Shown here in pieces: positions 26,607 through 34,817 of a DNA stretch of 57,031 nucleotides. Both the position numbers and the translations under genes were made by a program. Source of the stretch: Candidatus Aphodovivens avistercoris (GTDB taxonomy: Bacteria; Actinomycetota; Coriobacteriia; Coriobacteriales; Eggerthellaceae); the NCBI GenBank assembly GCA_018710945.1, contig DVIW01000002.1:1-57031 (forward strand). The letters run 5' to 3'. Every line of letters starts with the position of its first letter. Within the stretch, counting starts at the first letter, position 1. The notes under the pieces were generated by a model. The model ran no database searches, was not told the origin of the DNA, and worked only from the letters and a program-made list of their open reading frames with translations.

Positions 26607-28015
26607 CCAACGCGGCGTGCGGGGTCGGGTGCGGGGAGCGCGTTGGCGTCCTTGCGTGCGCTCGCGTTTTCCGGCCAGATGCGCGTGGGGAAGGTCAGGA
26701 CGAAGGTCGTCTCGCCTTCGGCCGAGGCGGCGGATATGTCGCCGCCATGGGCGCGCATGATCTCGCGTGCGATGGCCAGCCCCAGGCCCGCGCCGCCGGT
26801 GCCGCTTTGGCGCGCGGCGTCCTCGCGGTAGAACTTCTCGAAGATGCGCTGCAGGTGGGCGGGCGAGATCTCGCGCCCGCGGTCGGTCACGCGGATGGCG
26901 GCGGTGCGGAGGGCTGGATCGGCGGCGTCGGAGCTGGCGGCGCTTGCGGTGGCGGCTCCGGAGCTCGCGGCGGTTGGCGCGCCCGCGGCGGACGGCCCGG
27001 CTTCCAGGCGCGCTTCTATCCGTACCTCGCTGCCGGCGTCGGCGAAGGCCACGGCGTTGCGCACCACGTTGCCCAGCGCGCGGGCCAGCTTCTCCGGGTC
27101 GGCGAACACCTGCGCGTCCTGCGGCGCCTCCACCCGGATGCCCACGCTGCGCTCGGCGGCGGCGGGGAACAGCTCGTCGGCCACCTGCTGGCACAGCAGC
27201 GCCAGCCCGATGCGCTCCCGCTCGATGGGGATGGCCTGCAGGTTGTACCGCGTGATCTCGAAGAACTCGTCCATCAGCTCCTCGAGCCGCTCCGCTTTCT
27301 CAAGCGCGACGCCCGCGTAGCGCGCCCGCTGCTCGGCGGGAAGGTCGGGCGATTCCGCCAGCAGCGCCAGGTAGCCCGTCACCGACGTGAGGGGCGTTTT
27401 GATGTCGTGGGCCAAGTAGGCCACCAGCTCGTTCTTGCGCTGCTCGGCGGCGCGGCTGGCTCGCTCGTCGGCCAGCGACCGCTGCCGCACCTCTTCCAGG
27501 TCGGCCTGCGCGATGGACAGGTCGGGCGGCAGCTTCACGGGCTTGCTGCGGTTTTCCAGCAAGCCGCCTGCGGCCGTCGCCAGCTCGTCGAAGTAGCGCA
27601 GCGTGCGGTTGAGCGCCGCGAATTCGATGAGCGCCAGCCCGCCGAGAAACAGCGCCACCGCTACGGGGATCTTCAGGCTCTTCAGCAGGTTGTAGGCCTG
27701 CAGGTTGCGCACGGCATAGGTGCCGTCGGGCTGGATGATGACCTGCCAGTTCTCGTAGTACGACGAGTCGATGGGCGTCGAGCCGTCAAGCCCGATGCCG
27801 TGGCTTTCCAGCATCGCGCTGTATTCCTCTGACGTCAGGTACGACCACGGCGCCAGGCGTTCAGCCGTCTGCTCGCCCAGCTGGGGCAGCACGGCGGCGT
27901 CCAGCGCCACCGCCAGCACGAGGAACGCCGCCACGTAGGCGACGGTCGCTGCGGCCATGCGCGCGAACAGGCGGCGACGCAGGTGGCGCGCCTGCTGGCT
28001 GCGCAGCGCCGTCAT
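26603..28015 (-). CDS. VanS-like sensor histidine kinase
   Basis: A 470-residue membrane kinase. Helix 1 about 20-45, an extracytoplasmic loop of about 70 residues, helix 2 about 115-135, then HisKA with LVAYLAHDIKTPLTSVTGYL, very like VanS, and EELMDEFFEITRYNLQ. In the ATPase domain the N box is ALGNVVRNAV and the G1 region is TDRGREISPAHLQRIFEKFY, lacking the usual second glycine, as in VanS proteins. An Ala/Ser-rich insertion of about 30 residues interrupts this domain. Its ATG overlaps the stop of the upstream regulator gene (ATGA). No vanHAX-like genes are present, so the signal may be another envelope stress. Confidence 0.88.
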   Translation of the reverse strand: MTALRSQQARHLRRRLFARMAAATVAYVAAFLVLAVALDAAVLPQLGEQTAERLAPWSYLTSEEYSAMLESHGIGLDGSTPIDSSYYENWQVIIQPDGTYAVRNLQAYNLLKSLKIPVAVALFLGGLALIEFAALNRTLRYFDELATAAGGLLENRSKPVKLPPDLSIAQADLEEVRQRSLADERASRAAEQRKNELVAYLAHDIKTPLTSVTGYLALLAESPDLPAEQRARYAGVALEKAERLEELMDEFFEITRYNLQAIPIERERIGLALLCQQVADELFPAAAERSVGIRVEAPQDAQVFADPEKLARALGNVVRNAVAFADAGSEVRIEARLEAGPSAAGAPTAASSGAATASAASSDAADPALRTAAIRVTDRGREISPAHLQRIFEKFYREDAARQSGTGGAGLGLAIAREIMRAHGGDISAASAEGETTFVLTFPTRIWPENASARKDANALPAPDPARRVG

Positions 28016-28917
28016 CGGACGCCCTCGTCAAGCGTGCGGATGAGGTAGCCCACGCCCCAGGCGGTTTCGATGAGCTTCTCCGACGAATCGACGATGGCCA
28101 GCTTCTGTCGCAGGTGGCGGATGTGCACCATCACGCTGTTGCCCGCCGAAGCGTCGAAGGGGTCGCCCCACACCTCCTCGTAAAGGCGCTGCGCGGGCAC
28201 CGGCGCGTTCTTGCAGCGCACCAGAAGCTCCAGCATGCCGAACTCCTTCGGCGTGAGCGACAACGACTGGCCGTGCAGCGTCGCCGTGTGTGCGGCCGGA
28301 TCCACCTCGATGCCGCGGGCGCGCAGGATGCCGTCGTCGGCGTCGGCGGCGGCGCGCTCGCGGCGGCGCAGGCGCGCCTTCACGCGCGCCACCAGCTCGC
28401 GTGGCTTGAACGGCTTGGTCACGTAGTCGTCGGCGCCCAGGGTCAGCCCCACCACCTTGTCAACCTCGTCGTCCTTCGCGGAAAGGAAGATGACGGGCAC
28501 CTCGGAGCGGCGGCGCAGCTGGCGGCACACCTCCCAGCCATCGACGCCCGGCATCATGATGTCAAGGATGACCAGATCGAACGCTTCAGCTTCCAGAAGG
28601 TCGAGCGCGCGCTGCCCGGAATGGCACGCCTGCGTGCGCATGCCCTCGGCGGCCAGCAGCGTGCAGACCAGATCAGCGATGGTGCGTTCGTCGTCCACCA
28701 CGAGGATGCGCGGGCCGGACGCTGGGGCGGCTGCGGCAGGCGCCGGGGCGCTTGCGGTGGGGGCGGCTGGGGCGGCCGCGGCGGCCGCGCGCGTGGTGAC
28801 GTGCGGGCGGGGCGCCGTGCCGCTGTGGGCGACGCCTTGGCCGCTGGCGTGTGCGCCGTGCGCGTCCGCGCGAGCGGCGCGGGCTCTTCCCGGTGCGTTG
28901 TCGGTCGGTTTCTCCAT
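28012..28917 (-). CDS. VanR-like OmpR-family response regulator
   Basis: A 301-residue regulator. Residues 1-75 are an unusual Ala/Pro/His-rich tail. Then the receiver domain: ILVVDDERTIADL, phospho-Asp in DLVILDIMMPGVDGW, the switch Lys in DYVTKPF. The C-terminus is a winged helix (LSLTPKEFGMLELLVR, SVMVHIRHLRQKL, GVGYLIRTL). The start is ATG at 28917, six bases after the -10 box TACAAT and without a ribosome-binding site, so probably leaderless. Autoregulation is likely through the GTTAAG/GGTAAG direct repeat upstream. Drives the kinase gene by ATGA overlap. Confidence 0.88.
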   Translation of the reverse strand: MEKPTDNAPGRARAARADAHGAHASGQGVAHSGTAPRPHVTTRAAAAAAPAAPTASAPAPAAAAPASGPRILVVDDERTIADLVCTLLAAEGMRTQACHSGQRALDLLEAEAFDLVILDIMMPGVDGWEVCRQLRRRSEVPVIFLSAKDDEVDKVVGLTLGADDYVTKPFKPRELVARVKARLRRRERAAADADDGILRARGIEVDPAAHTATLHGQSLSLTPKEFGMLELLVRCKNAPVPAQRLYEEVWGDPFDASAGNSVMVHIRHLRQKLAIVDSSEKLIETAWGVGYLIRTLDEGVR

Positions 28918-28923
28918 GCTGCG

Positions 28924-28929
28924 ATTGTA
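28924..28929 (-). promoter_or_regulatory. -10 box of the leaderless VanR-like transcript
   Basis: TACAAT on the minus strand, six bases before the ATG at 28917. No Shine-Dalgarno sequence lies between them. Confidence 0.55.
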
Positions 28930-28967
28930 CGCGCGCAGCGGCGGACGCGGGGCCTTCCGCAAGGTTT

Positions 28968-28985
28968 GTTAAGGAAAAGGTAAGA
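28968..28985. promoter_or_regulatory. Direct repeat, probable VanR-like binding site
   Basis: GTTAAGG and GGTAAGA with an 11-bp period (28968-28974, 28979-28985), about 40 bp upstream of the -10 box. A weaker pair (TTAC 29001, TTAA 29011) lies beyond, toward the divergent peptidase gene. An 11-bp period is typical of OmpR-family dimers. Confidence 0.5.
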
Positions 28986-29124
28986 GAAGCGCGCCCTCCG
29001 TTACGCGCCCTTAAGCGACGCCGCCCGGCCCGCCGCCTAAGCTTGAGGGGAAGGCGAAGCCGCCGCCCATTGCTCGGAGGCGCGCTTCGCTCTTTAGGGA
29101 AAACGCAGCATGAAGGAGGCAGCT

Positions 29125-29904
29125 ATGGACGGCAGGAACCTGGCAGGCGAACGCCCTTGCGAGACGGGCGGGTGCCGACCGCGCAGCTTCAGCCGCGACG
29201 CCTACGTGCCGCGCCGTCGGTTCGTGTTCCGGCGGCGGAACGTTCGCAAGCCGCTGCTGCTGGCGGCCACCGTGCTGGCGGGGCTGCTGGCGCTTGCCCT
29301 GGTGGGGTGGTGGGCGTGGTCGTCGCTGGCCGCGGTGGTCGATGAGGCGCCGACGAGCAGCGGGCTTTCCGCCAAGCAGGGGCCCTCAAGCACGCCGGTA
29401 TCGGAGTGGCGCCGCGGCGAGGTGCCCTGCCTGTACCAGGCCGACCCGGCGTGGGCGGGCAAACCCTATGCGGGCGGAACCATCGCCGAGAACGGCTGCG
29501 GTCCCACGTGCCTGGCCATGGCCTACGTGTGTCTGACCGGCTCGACCGACTACGACCCTGCGGCGCTGTGCGCGTTCGCGGAGCAGGGCGGCTACGTGGA
29601 CGGCTCCGACACCTCCTGGCTTCTGATGAGCGACGGCGCGCGTCAGCTGGGACTCTCGTCGGAGCAGCTGCCGGCCAGCGCCGATGCGGTGCGCAGCGCG
29701 CTTGCGGCGGGAGAGCCCGTCATCTGCAGCATGGGGCCGGGCGACTTCACCACGGCGGGCCACTTCATCGTGCTGGCCGGGCTTGACGACAGCGGCAACG
29801 TGATTGTGCGCGATCCGAACAGCGCCGAGCGCACGGCGCGCTCTTGGGATGTGGACACGCTGCTGTCGCAGTGCCGCAACCTCTGGGCGCTGAGCGCCGC
29901 GTAG
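29125..29904 (+). CDS. Membrane-anchored C39-like cysteine peptidase
   Basis: A 259-residue protein. A basic cytoplasmic N-terminus (VPRRRFVFRRRNVRKP), one membrane helix (about 50-72), a linker, then a papain-like C39/BtpA domain. The catalytic Cys is in ENGCGPTCLAMAY, His in TAGHFIVLAG and Asp in IVRDPNSAE. Proteins of this type cleave peptides outside the cell, often related to bacteriocin leaders or cell-wall peptides. The start is 29125, five bases after AAGGAGG; an ATG 15 bases earlier overlaps that site. Divergent from the VanR-like gene and sharing its control region, so it may belong to that regulon. Confidence 0.82.
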   Translation: MDGRNLAGERPCETGGCRPRSFSRDAYVPRRRFVFRRRNVRKPLLLAATVLAGLLALALVGWWAWSSLAAVVDEAPTSSGLSAKQGPSSTPVSEWRRGEVPCLYQADPAWAGKPYAGGTIAENGCGPTCLAMAYVCLTGSTDYDPAALCAFAEQGGYVDGSDTSWLLMSDGARQLGLSSEQLPASADAVRSALAAGEPVICSMGPGDFTTAGHFIVLAGLDDSGNVIVRDPNSAERTARSWDVDTLLSQCRNLWALSAA

Positions 29905-30240
29905 GGCCAGGCGGCGCTGGGCTCAGCGCCCGGTGCGCGCTTGCTGGCGGCTTGCTGCCGGCTCCGCGCCCGCCAGTTCGAACCGCCGGCGCTGTCGCCG
30001 TTTCGCGCTGCCGCCAGCTCGCCCCACCGCCGGCAGCGCATTACGCGTCCCGGATTGTGGTGTTTGGCTGCAGCGACCGGTTCCGGATTCTTCCGCTTAA
30101 TGAGAAGTCGTATCATTAAGCCGTTACGAAAACGGATGGGGCGCGGCTTCGACCGCCGTTGCAGCCCGACCTTGGCCGCGCAACCGCGGCACGGCGTCGG
30201 CCGCTACCGCCGCCATCCACGGAAGCGAAAGGGGACCGCC
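29905..30240 (+). other. 336-base gap with the ferritin promoter region
   Basis: No gene seen. GC-rich and repetitive at first (GCCGGC-type hairpins), turning A+T-richer at 30085-30130, where a dyad and a -10-like TATCAT lie. Confidence 0.6.
30095..30121. promoter_or_regulatory. Dyad operator candidate of the ferritin gene
   Basis: GCTTAATG and CATTAAGC, perfect 8-bp arms with an 11-base spacer that overlaps a -10-like TATCAT (30111-30116). A metal- or redox-sensing regulator is plausible; the site does not match the Fur or IdeR boxes I know. Confidence 0.5.
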
Positions 30241-30759
30241 ATGGACGCGAAAGTCTACGAGCTGCTGAACGACCAGATCAACAAGGAGCTGTACTCCGCC
30301 TACCTGTACCTGTCCTTCGCGGACTACTACGAGGAAGAAGGTCTCGAGGGCTTCGCCAACTGGTACGAGATCCAGGCGCAGGAAGAGCGCGACCACGCCC
30401 TGATCTTCCGCAACTACCTGCATGACAACGGCTGCAAGGTGAAGCTGCTCGCCATCGCCCAGCCCGACAAGGAGTTCTCGTCGCACCTGGAGCCCCTGGA
30501 GGCGGCGCTGGAGCACGAGAAGTACGTCACCAGCCTCATCAACGACATCTACGCCGCCGCGCACGAGGCCAAGGACTATCGCACCATGAAGTTCCTCGAC
30601 TGGTTCATCGAGGAGCAGATGGAGGAAGAGGACACCGCCGACACCATGATCACCCGCATGAAGCTGTTCGGCTCTGACGCCAAGGCCCTCTACGACCTGG
30701 ACCAGGAGTGCGCTTCCCGCACCTACGCCACGCCTTCGCCGCTGGCTTCTGCGGAATAA
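30241..30759 (+). CDS. ftnA: Bacterial non-haem ferritin
   Basis: A 172-residue four-helix iron-storage protein that oxidises Fe2+ and stores it in a 24-subunit shell. All ferroxidase positions of FtnA are present: Glu16 in NKELYSAYLYLS, Glu49 and His52 in AQEERDHA, Glu93 in LEHEKY, and Gln126 and Glu129 in IEEQMEEED. The length is normal. The start at 30241 lies six bases after AAAGGGG. Followed 246 bases later by a ZIP metal transporter on the same strand, which suggests joint metal handling though probably separate promoters. Confidence 0.95.
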   Translation: MDAKVYELLNDQINKELYSAYLYLSFADYYEEEGLEGFANWYEIQAQEERDHALIFRNYLHDNGCKVKLLAIAQPDKEFSSHLEPLEAALEHEKYVTSLINDIYAAAHEAKDYRTMKFLDWFIEEQMEEEDTADTMITRMKLFGSDAKALYDLDQECASRTYATPSPLASAE

Positions 30760-31005
30760 GCGCTGACGAAAAGGGCGCGGCGGCCTCCGTCGCGCCAGGC
30801 ATCGTGCCCCCGTGGGAGCGCGAGCCGCCTTCTGCTTTGCGCGCTGAACCGAGCGTTCGCGCTGCAGGCGGGCTGGGCGGCGCGCTTCGCGGGGGCTTTT
30901 TCGCACGGCTTCTTCCTTCGCTTCGTCTCGCCTTGCCGCAGCAAAAGGGCGCGATGCGGGCAGGCGAAGGGGACGGGGCCGATGCAGGATGGCAAGGAGG
31001 ATCGG

Positions 31006-31800
31006 ATGGGACAGGCGCTTCTGTGGGCTGCTGCGGGAACGGGGTTCACGTTCCTCATGACGACGCTGGGCGCGGCGTCGGTGTTCGTGTTCCGCAAGCG
31101 CGGAGGCGCCCTGATGCAGCGGGTGTTTTTAGGGTTCGCCGCCGGCGTGATGGTTGCGGCGTCGGTGTGGTCGCTGCTCATCCCAGCCATCGAGCGCGCC
31201 GAGGAGGCCGGTCAGGTGGGATGGATCCCCGCTGCGGGCGGGTTCGTGCTGGGCGTGGCGTTCCTCATGGCGCTGCACCAGCTGCTGCCGCACCTGCATC
31301 CAGGCGAGAGCAAGCCGGAGGGACTGCCGAGCAACTGGAAGCGGCCGACGCTGCTGTTCACGGCCGTCACCTTGCACAACATCCCCGAGGGCATGAGCGT
31401 GGGGCTGCTGTTCGCGATGTCGGCCCAGTCGGGCGGCGACCCGGCGCTCATGGGCATGGCCACCGCGCTGGCGCTGGGCATCGGTATCCAGAACGTGCCC
31501 GAGGGCGCGGCTGTGGCGCTTCCGCTTCTGCAGGAGGGAATGAGCGCGCCGAAGGCGTTCGGGCTGGGCGCGCTGTCGGGCCTGGCCGAGCCGGTGTTCG
31601 GCATCCTGGTGGTGCTGTTCGCGGGCGTCGTGTCGCCCTACATGCCGTGGATGCTGGCGTTTTCCGCCGGCGCGATGATGTACGTGGTGGTGGAAGAGCT
31701 CATCCCCGAGGCGCATTTGGGCGAGCATTCGAACGCCGGCACCCTGGGCGTGATGGCGGGCTTTCTGGTGATGATGATCCTGGACGTGGCGCTGGGATAG
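31006..31800 (+). CDS. ZIP-family divalent metal transporter
   Basis: A 264-residue membrane protein with eight predicted helices; imports Zn2+, Fe2+ or similar cations. The metal-site motifs are TLHNIPEGMSVGL in helix 4 and IQNVPEGAAVALPL in helix 5, and a His-containing loop (HQLLPHLHPGES) lies before helix 4. The C-terminal part keeps EELIPEAH. The start is ATG at 31006, five bases after AAGGAGG; an ATG 24 bases upstream is less well placed. Downstream of ferritin. The metal preference cannot be read from sequence. Confidence 0.9.
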   Translation: MGQALLWAAAGTGFTFLMTTLGAASVFVFRKRGGALMQRVFLGFAAGVMVAASVWSLLIPAIERAEEAGQVGWIPAAGGFVLGVAFLMALHQLLPHLHPGESKPEGLPSNWKRPTLLFTAVTLHNIPEGMSVGLLFAMSAQSGGDPALMGMATALALGIGIQNVPEGAAVALPLLQEGMSAPKAFGLGALSGLAEPVFGILVVLFAGVVSPYMPWMLAFSAGAMMYVVVEELIPEAHLGEHSNAGTLGVMAGFLVMMILDVALG

Positions 31801-31805
31801 CGAAC

Positions 31806-31844
31806 GAGCGCCCGGAGCAGGAGTGCTTCCTGCTCCGGGCGCTC
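31806..31844. terminator. Strong bidirectional hairpin between convergent genes
   Basis: A perfect 17-bp stem (GAGCGCCCGGAGCAGGA with its complement) and 5-base loop, five bases after the ZIP stop. Confidence 0.8.
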
Positions 31845-31907
31845 GCGTCGGGGCGCGGTTTGCGGCTCGCTTCGCCTGATGCGGCCGAGCCGCTTGTCGT
31901 CTGCTGC

Positions 31908-32690
31908 CTACTGCTGCTTCGGCTCGTCGGCGTTGCCGTTGTCGGAGGGCTGCACGGGCTGGGCCGTCAGCGTGGCGTCGACGGTCTGCGTCTGCTGCAC
32001 GGGCTGGGCTGCCGTCTGAATCGGCTGCTGGCTTTGGGGAAGCTGGCTGCCGTAGGGCTGTGCGCCGTAGCCCGGCTGCGGCTGGGCAGCGCCGGCGGCG
32101 TAAGGCTGCGCAGCGTAACCCGGCTGCGGCTGGGCGCCGTAGGGCTGCTGGGGCGCGCCGTAGTAGCCGGCCTGGCCGGCCGTCTGCGTGTAGGCGGCGG
32201 GCTGGCCGTAGGGGATGGCCGTGGCCTCCTTGCGGTCCTTGCTCAGGCACACCGCAGAGATGACCAGCAGCACCGTGGTGACGATGTTGCCGTACAGAAA
32301 CGACAGCGCCGCGCCGGCGATGGCCCAGCCGAACGCCTTGCCCAGCTTCTCCTTCTCCGTGCAGTTGCGCAGTCCGATGATGCCGGCCACCAGGCTGACG
32401 ATGCAGCAGATGAGGGCCCACACCACGTAGGCGCCGCCGATGGCCAGCACGAAGCCCATCAGGCCGTACACGTCGTTGGAGGTGAGCCCCGCCGCCTCAA
32501 GCTCGCGAGCCGACTCCGGGTCGATGGTGATGCTGGAGTTCACGGCGTCCTGGAAGCCGGGGCTGGAGACGGCCGCCCCGCCCAGCGCCAGGAACAGAAG
32601 GCACACCAGCATGCCGAAGATGCCGAGAGCGGACAGAACGATGGTGGCGATGTTAAGACCCTTGATGGTTTTGGTGCGCGATGTTTGCAT
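31908..32690 (-). CDS. DUF4190-like membrane protein with Q/P/Y/G-rich tail
   Basis: A 260-residue protein. Three to four hydrophobic segments (about 13-40, 73-106, 119-148), then a 100-residue low-complexity C-terminus built of YG, QPQPGYGAQPYG and similar repeats. Such tails occur in Gram-positive membrane proteins that work at the envelope; function unknown. RBS GAAAGGA precedes ATG 32690. A TAGAAT -10 box lies at the complement of 32807-32812, and a BceR-like palindrome at 32853-32866 stands just upstream of the -35 position, so it may respond to cell-envelope stress. Confidence 0.75.
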   Translation of the reverse strand: MQTSRTKTIKGLNIATIVLSALGIFGMLVCLLFLALGGAAVSSPGFQDAVNSSITIDPESARELEAAGLTSNDVYGLMGFVLAIGGAYVVWALICCIVSLVAGIIGLRNCTEKEKLGKAFGWAIAGAALSFLYGNIVTTVLLVISAVCLSKDRKEATAIPYGQPAAYTQTAGQAGYYGAPQQPYGAQPQPGYAAQPYAAGAAQPQPGYGAQPYGSQLPQSQQPIQTAAQPVQQTQTVDATLTAQPVQPSDNGNADEPKQQ

Positions 32691-32806
32691 GATGGTTCCT
32701 TTCGCGTAGGTGCTTCCGAGCGCTCGCTGCGGTGCGGGGCGCCTTTGGGGCGAATCTGCGCGGACGCCTGACCCGCCGCCCGTCGCGCGAGCCTTCGGAG
32801 GTGCTC

Positions 32807-32812
32807 ATTCTA
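32807..32812 (-). promoter_or_regulatory. -10 box for the DUF4190-like gene
   Basis: TAGAAT on the minus strand, about 117 bases before the start codon. The same TAGAATG is found before the membrane XRE gene (complement of 47888-47893). Confidence 0.4.
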
Positions 32813-32852
32813 CTATGGCGGAACGAAGTAAGGGGTGCGTCCATCTGGTTTT

Positions 32853-32877
32853 TTACCGAGCCGTAAGCAGCCGGTAA
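32853..32877. promoter_or_regulatory. BceR-like palindrome with extra half-site
   Basis: TTAC-CGAGCC-GTAA (32853-32866), then a further GTAA 11 bp on (32874-32877). It matches the palindromes before the response regulator (48023) and ABC (50031) genes in half-sites and spacing. Confidence 0.55.
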
Positions 32878-33043
32878 CGAAAAAGGGGCTGCGACGGCAC
32901 GCAGTGCACTCTGCACGATGCGCCGACGGCTGACTGGCGCGTTGCACGGCGCTCGGCGGGCGCGCGGCGCATCCCGCGACGCCGCGGTGCGAAATGCCCT
33001 TTCACGTGGGAAGGTTTGGGCGCGCTGCTCGCGCCCGCCTGCC

Positions 33044-33049
33044 TATACT
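33044..33049 (+). promoter_or_regulatory. -10 box for the Fe-alcohol dehydrogenase gene
   Basis: TATACT in CCTATACTGGTCGCG, giving a leader of about 65 bases. Confidence 0.5.
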
Positions 33050-33117
33050 GGTCGCGTGTGAGGGCCGCGGGCGCGCTGGCTCGCAGGCCGTTCCCCTTAT
33101 CTGCAAAGGAGCCAAGC

Positions 33118-34290
33118 ATGGATAATTTCGAGTTCGTGTCGCCGACGCGCTTCATCTTCGGCCGCGGCGTGGAGAACCAGGCGGGCGTGAAGCTGGCCGA
33201 GCGCGGGGCGAAGAAGGCGCTTCTGCACTACGGCGGGAAGAGCGCCATCCGAAGCGGCCTCATCGACCGCGTGAAGGCGTCGCTCGATGCGGCGGGCGTC
33301 GGCTACGTGGAGCTGGGCGGCGTGCGCCCCAACCCCGAGATCGGCCTGGTCCGCGAGGGCGTGGCGCTGTGCAAGCAGCAGGGCGTCGACTGGATTCTGG
33401 CTGTGGGCGGCGGCAGCGTGATCGACTCCGCCAAGGGCATCGCGCTGGGCGCTTTCTACGACGGCGACGTGTGGGACTTCTTCGCCGAGGGCAAGCCCGC
33501 CGGCGAGGTGCTGCCCATCGCCTGCGTGCTGACCATCCCCGCCGCAGGCAGCGAGGCGTCCATGAACACAGTCGTGAGCAACGACGAACTGCAGCGCAAG
33601 GCGGGCTACGGCAGCGACGCCATCCGCCCCGAGCTGGCGTTCATGAACCCCGAGATCACGTTCACGCTTCCGGCCTACCAGACGGCCGCCGGCGCCACCG
33701 ACATGTTCGCGCACCTGCTCGAGCGCTTCTTCGACGAAACCCCCGCCGTGCCCGTCACGGACAACCTGAACCTGTCGCTCATGCGCACCGTGCGCGCCGA
33801 GGCGCCGCGCGTGCTGGCCGAGCCGGAGAACTACGACGCGCGCGCCAACATCATGTGGGCGGGCATGCTGTGCCACCAGGGTTACGCGGGTTGCGGCCGC
33901 CACGAGGACTGGGCGACGCACGGGCTTGAGCACGAGCTGTCGGCGCTGAACCCCGCCATCACGCACGGCGCGGGCCTGGCCGTGATGTTCCCTGCGTGGA
34001 TGACCTACGTGCACAAGGAGAACCCGGAGCGCTTCGCCTTTTACGGCCGCGAGGTGTTCGGCCTGGCGCCCACCGGAGACGCCGATGACGACGCGCTGAA
34101 CGCCATCGACGCCACGCGCAGCTTCTTCGCCTCGCTGGGCATGCCCACCACGCTGGCCGAGCTGGACGTGCGCGAGGACGACATCGAGAAGATGATCCCC
34201 ACGCTGCAGGAGAACCAGGGCGGGGAGTTCGGCAGCTTCAAGAGGCTGACCATGGATGACGCGCGCGCCATCTACCGCCTGGCGCTGTAG
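33118..34290 (+). CDS. Iron-containing alcohol dehydrogenase (BdhA/YqhD-like)
   Basis: A 390-residue NAD(P)H-dependent alcohol/aldehyde oxidoreductase of the group III family. N-terminal FVSPTRFIFGRGV, the nucleotide-binding GGGSVIDSAKGIA, and metal ligands: Asp and His in GATDMFAHLLERFF, His in WATHGLEHELSA and His in AITHGAGLAVMFP. It most resembles butanol-dehydrogenase-like enzymes that reduce aldehydes during fermentation. The start is ATG 33118 after AAAGGA. Single-gene unit ended by a strong hairpin. Confidence 0.92.
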   Translation: MDNFEFVSPTRFIFGRGVENQAGVKLAERGAKKALLHYGGKSAIRSGLIDRVKASLDAAGVGYVELGGVRPNPEIGLVREGVALCKQQGVDWILAVGGGSVIDSAKGIALGAFYDGDVWDFFAEGKPAGEVLPIACVLTIPAAGSEASMNTVVSNDELQRKAGYGSDAIRPELAFMNPEITFTLPAYQTAAGATDMFAHLLERFFDETPAVPVTDNLNLSLMRTVRAEAPRVLAEPENYDARANIMWAGMLCHQGYAGCGRHEDWATHGLEHELSALNPAITHGAGLAVMFPAWMTYVHKENPERFAFYGREVFGLAPTGDADDDALNAIDATRSFFASLGMPTTLAELDVREDDIEKMIPTLQENQGGEFGSFKRLTMDDARAIYRLAL

Positions 34291-34320
34291 CGGCGTCTGC
34301 GGAAAACGACCGTGCGGCGA

Positions 34321-34362
34321 ACGGCCCGCGGCAGGCGATGGAGTTCGCCTGCCGCGGGCCGT
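34321..34362. terminator. Bidirectional hairpin between dehydrogenase and holin-like gene
   Basis: A perfect 18-bp stem (ACGGCCCGCGGCAGGCGA and its complement) with a 6-base loop, then CGTTCGTT. Confidence 0.8.
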
Positions 34363-34442
34363 CGTTCGTTGCGCGCGTTGCGGTGTGAGGGTGGGGCGGC
34401 AGCGCGGAAGGCGCGGGGCCGCGCCTCGTTCGCGCTGTGCCG

Positions 34443-34817
34443 CTAGCGCGTGTTCTCGTTGCCGATGAGGGAGTTCACCAGGCCAGAGACGATGCTCACC
34501 ACGATGGAGGCCACGAACGCGCTGCCGAACGTGGCGATGTGCAGCTGCACGTCGAAGATGCCCTCGGCCACCCAGCCGGCCAGGTAGAGCATCGCGGTGT
34601 TCACCACTAAGTAGAAGATGCCCAAGGTCAGACACGTGACGGGAAGGCTGAGCACTTGCAGGATGGGCTTGATGCTGATGTTGATAAGCGACAGGATAAG
34701 CCCCACCAGCGCCACGGCCACCCAGGCTTCGGCGCCGTACACCTCGATGCCGGGCACGATCCACACGGCGGCACCCACGGCGAGGGCGGTGACGAGCCAG
34801 CGGATGATGAAGTTCAC
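34443..34817 (-). CDS. Phage-holin-family 4 (PF04020-type) membrane protein
   Basis: A 124-residue protein with four membrane helices and the family pattern: MNFIIRWLVTALAVGAAVWI, SLINISIKPILQVLSLPVT, LTLGIFYLVVNTAMLYLAG, then a last amphipathic helix. Despite its name this family is widespread on chromosomes without phage, and its role is unknown. The GTG start has AAAGGA six bases upstream. No other phage genes are near, so this is not evidence for a prophage. Confidence 0.88.
   Translation of the reverse strand: MNFIIRWLVTALAVGAAVWIVPGIEVYGAEAWVAVALVGLILSLINISIKPILQVLSLPVTCLTLGIFYLVVNTAMLYLAGWVAEGIFDVQLHIATFGSAFVASIVVSIVSGLVNSLIGNENTR

Larger units (their letters stand above)
32691..33117. 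other. 427-base divergent control region
   Basis: No gene seen. Leftward -10 (complement of 32807-32812), palindrome at 32853-32877 and rightward -10 at 33044-33049. The middle is GC-rich with short GCGC inverted repeats. Confidence 0.6.

Noticed and set aside
26603..28917. Vancomycin resistance locus
   Set aside because: The two-component pair is VanRS-like but no D-Ala-D-Lac ligase, dehydrogenase or dipeptidase genes are near.
29976..29984. GTTCGAACC resembling a tRNA T-loop
   Set aside because: No cloverleaf with acceptor and anticodon stems can be folded around it on either strand.
34443..34817. Prophage remnant suggested by a phage-holin-family protein
   Set aside because: This family is common on chromosomes without phage and no integrase, terminase or structural gene is nearby.
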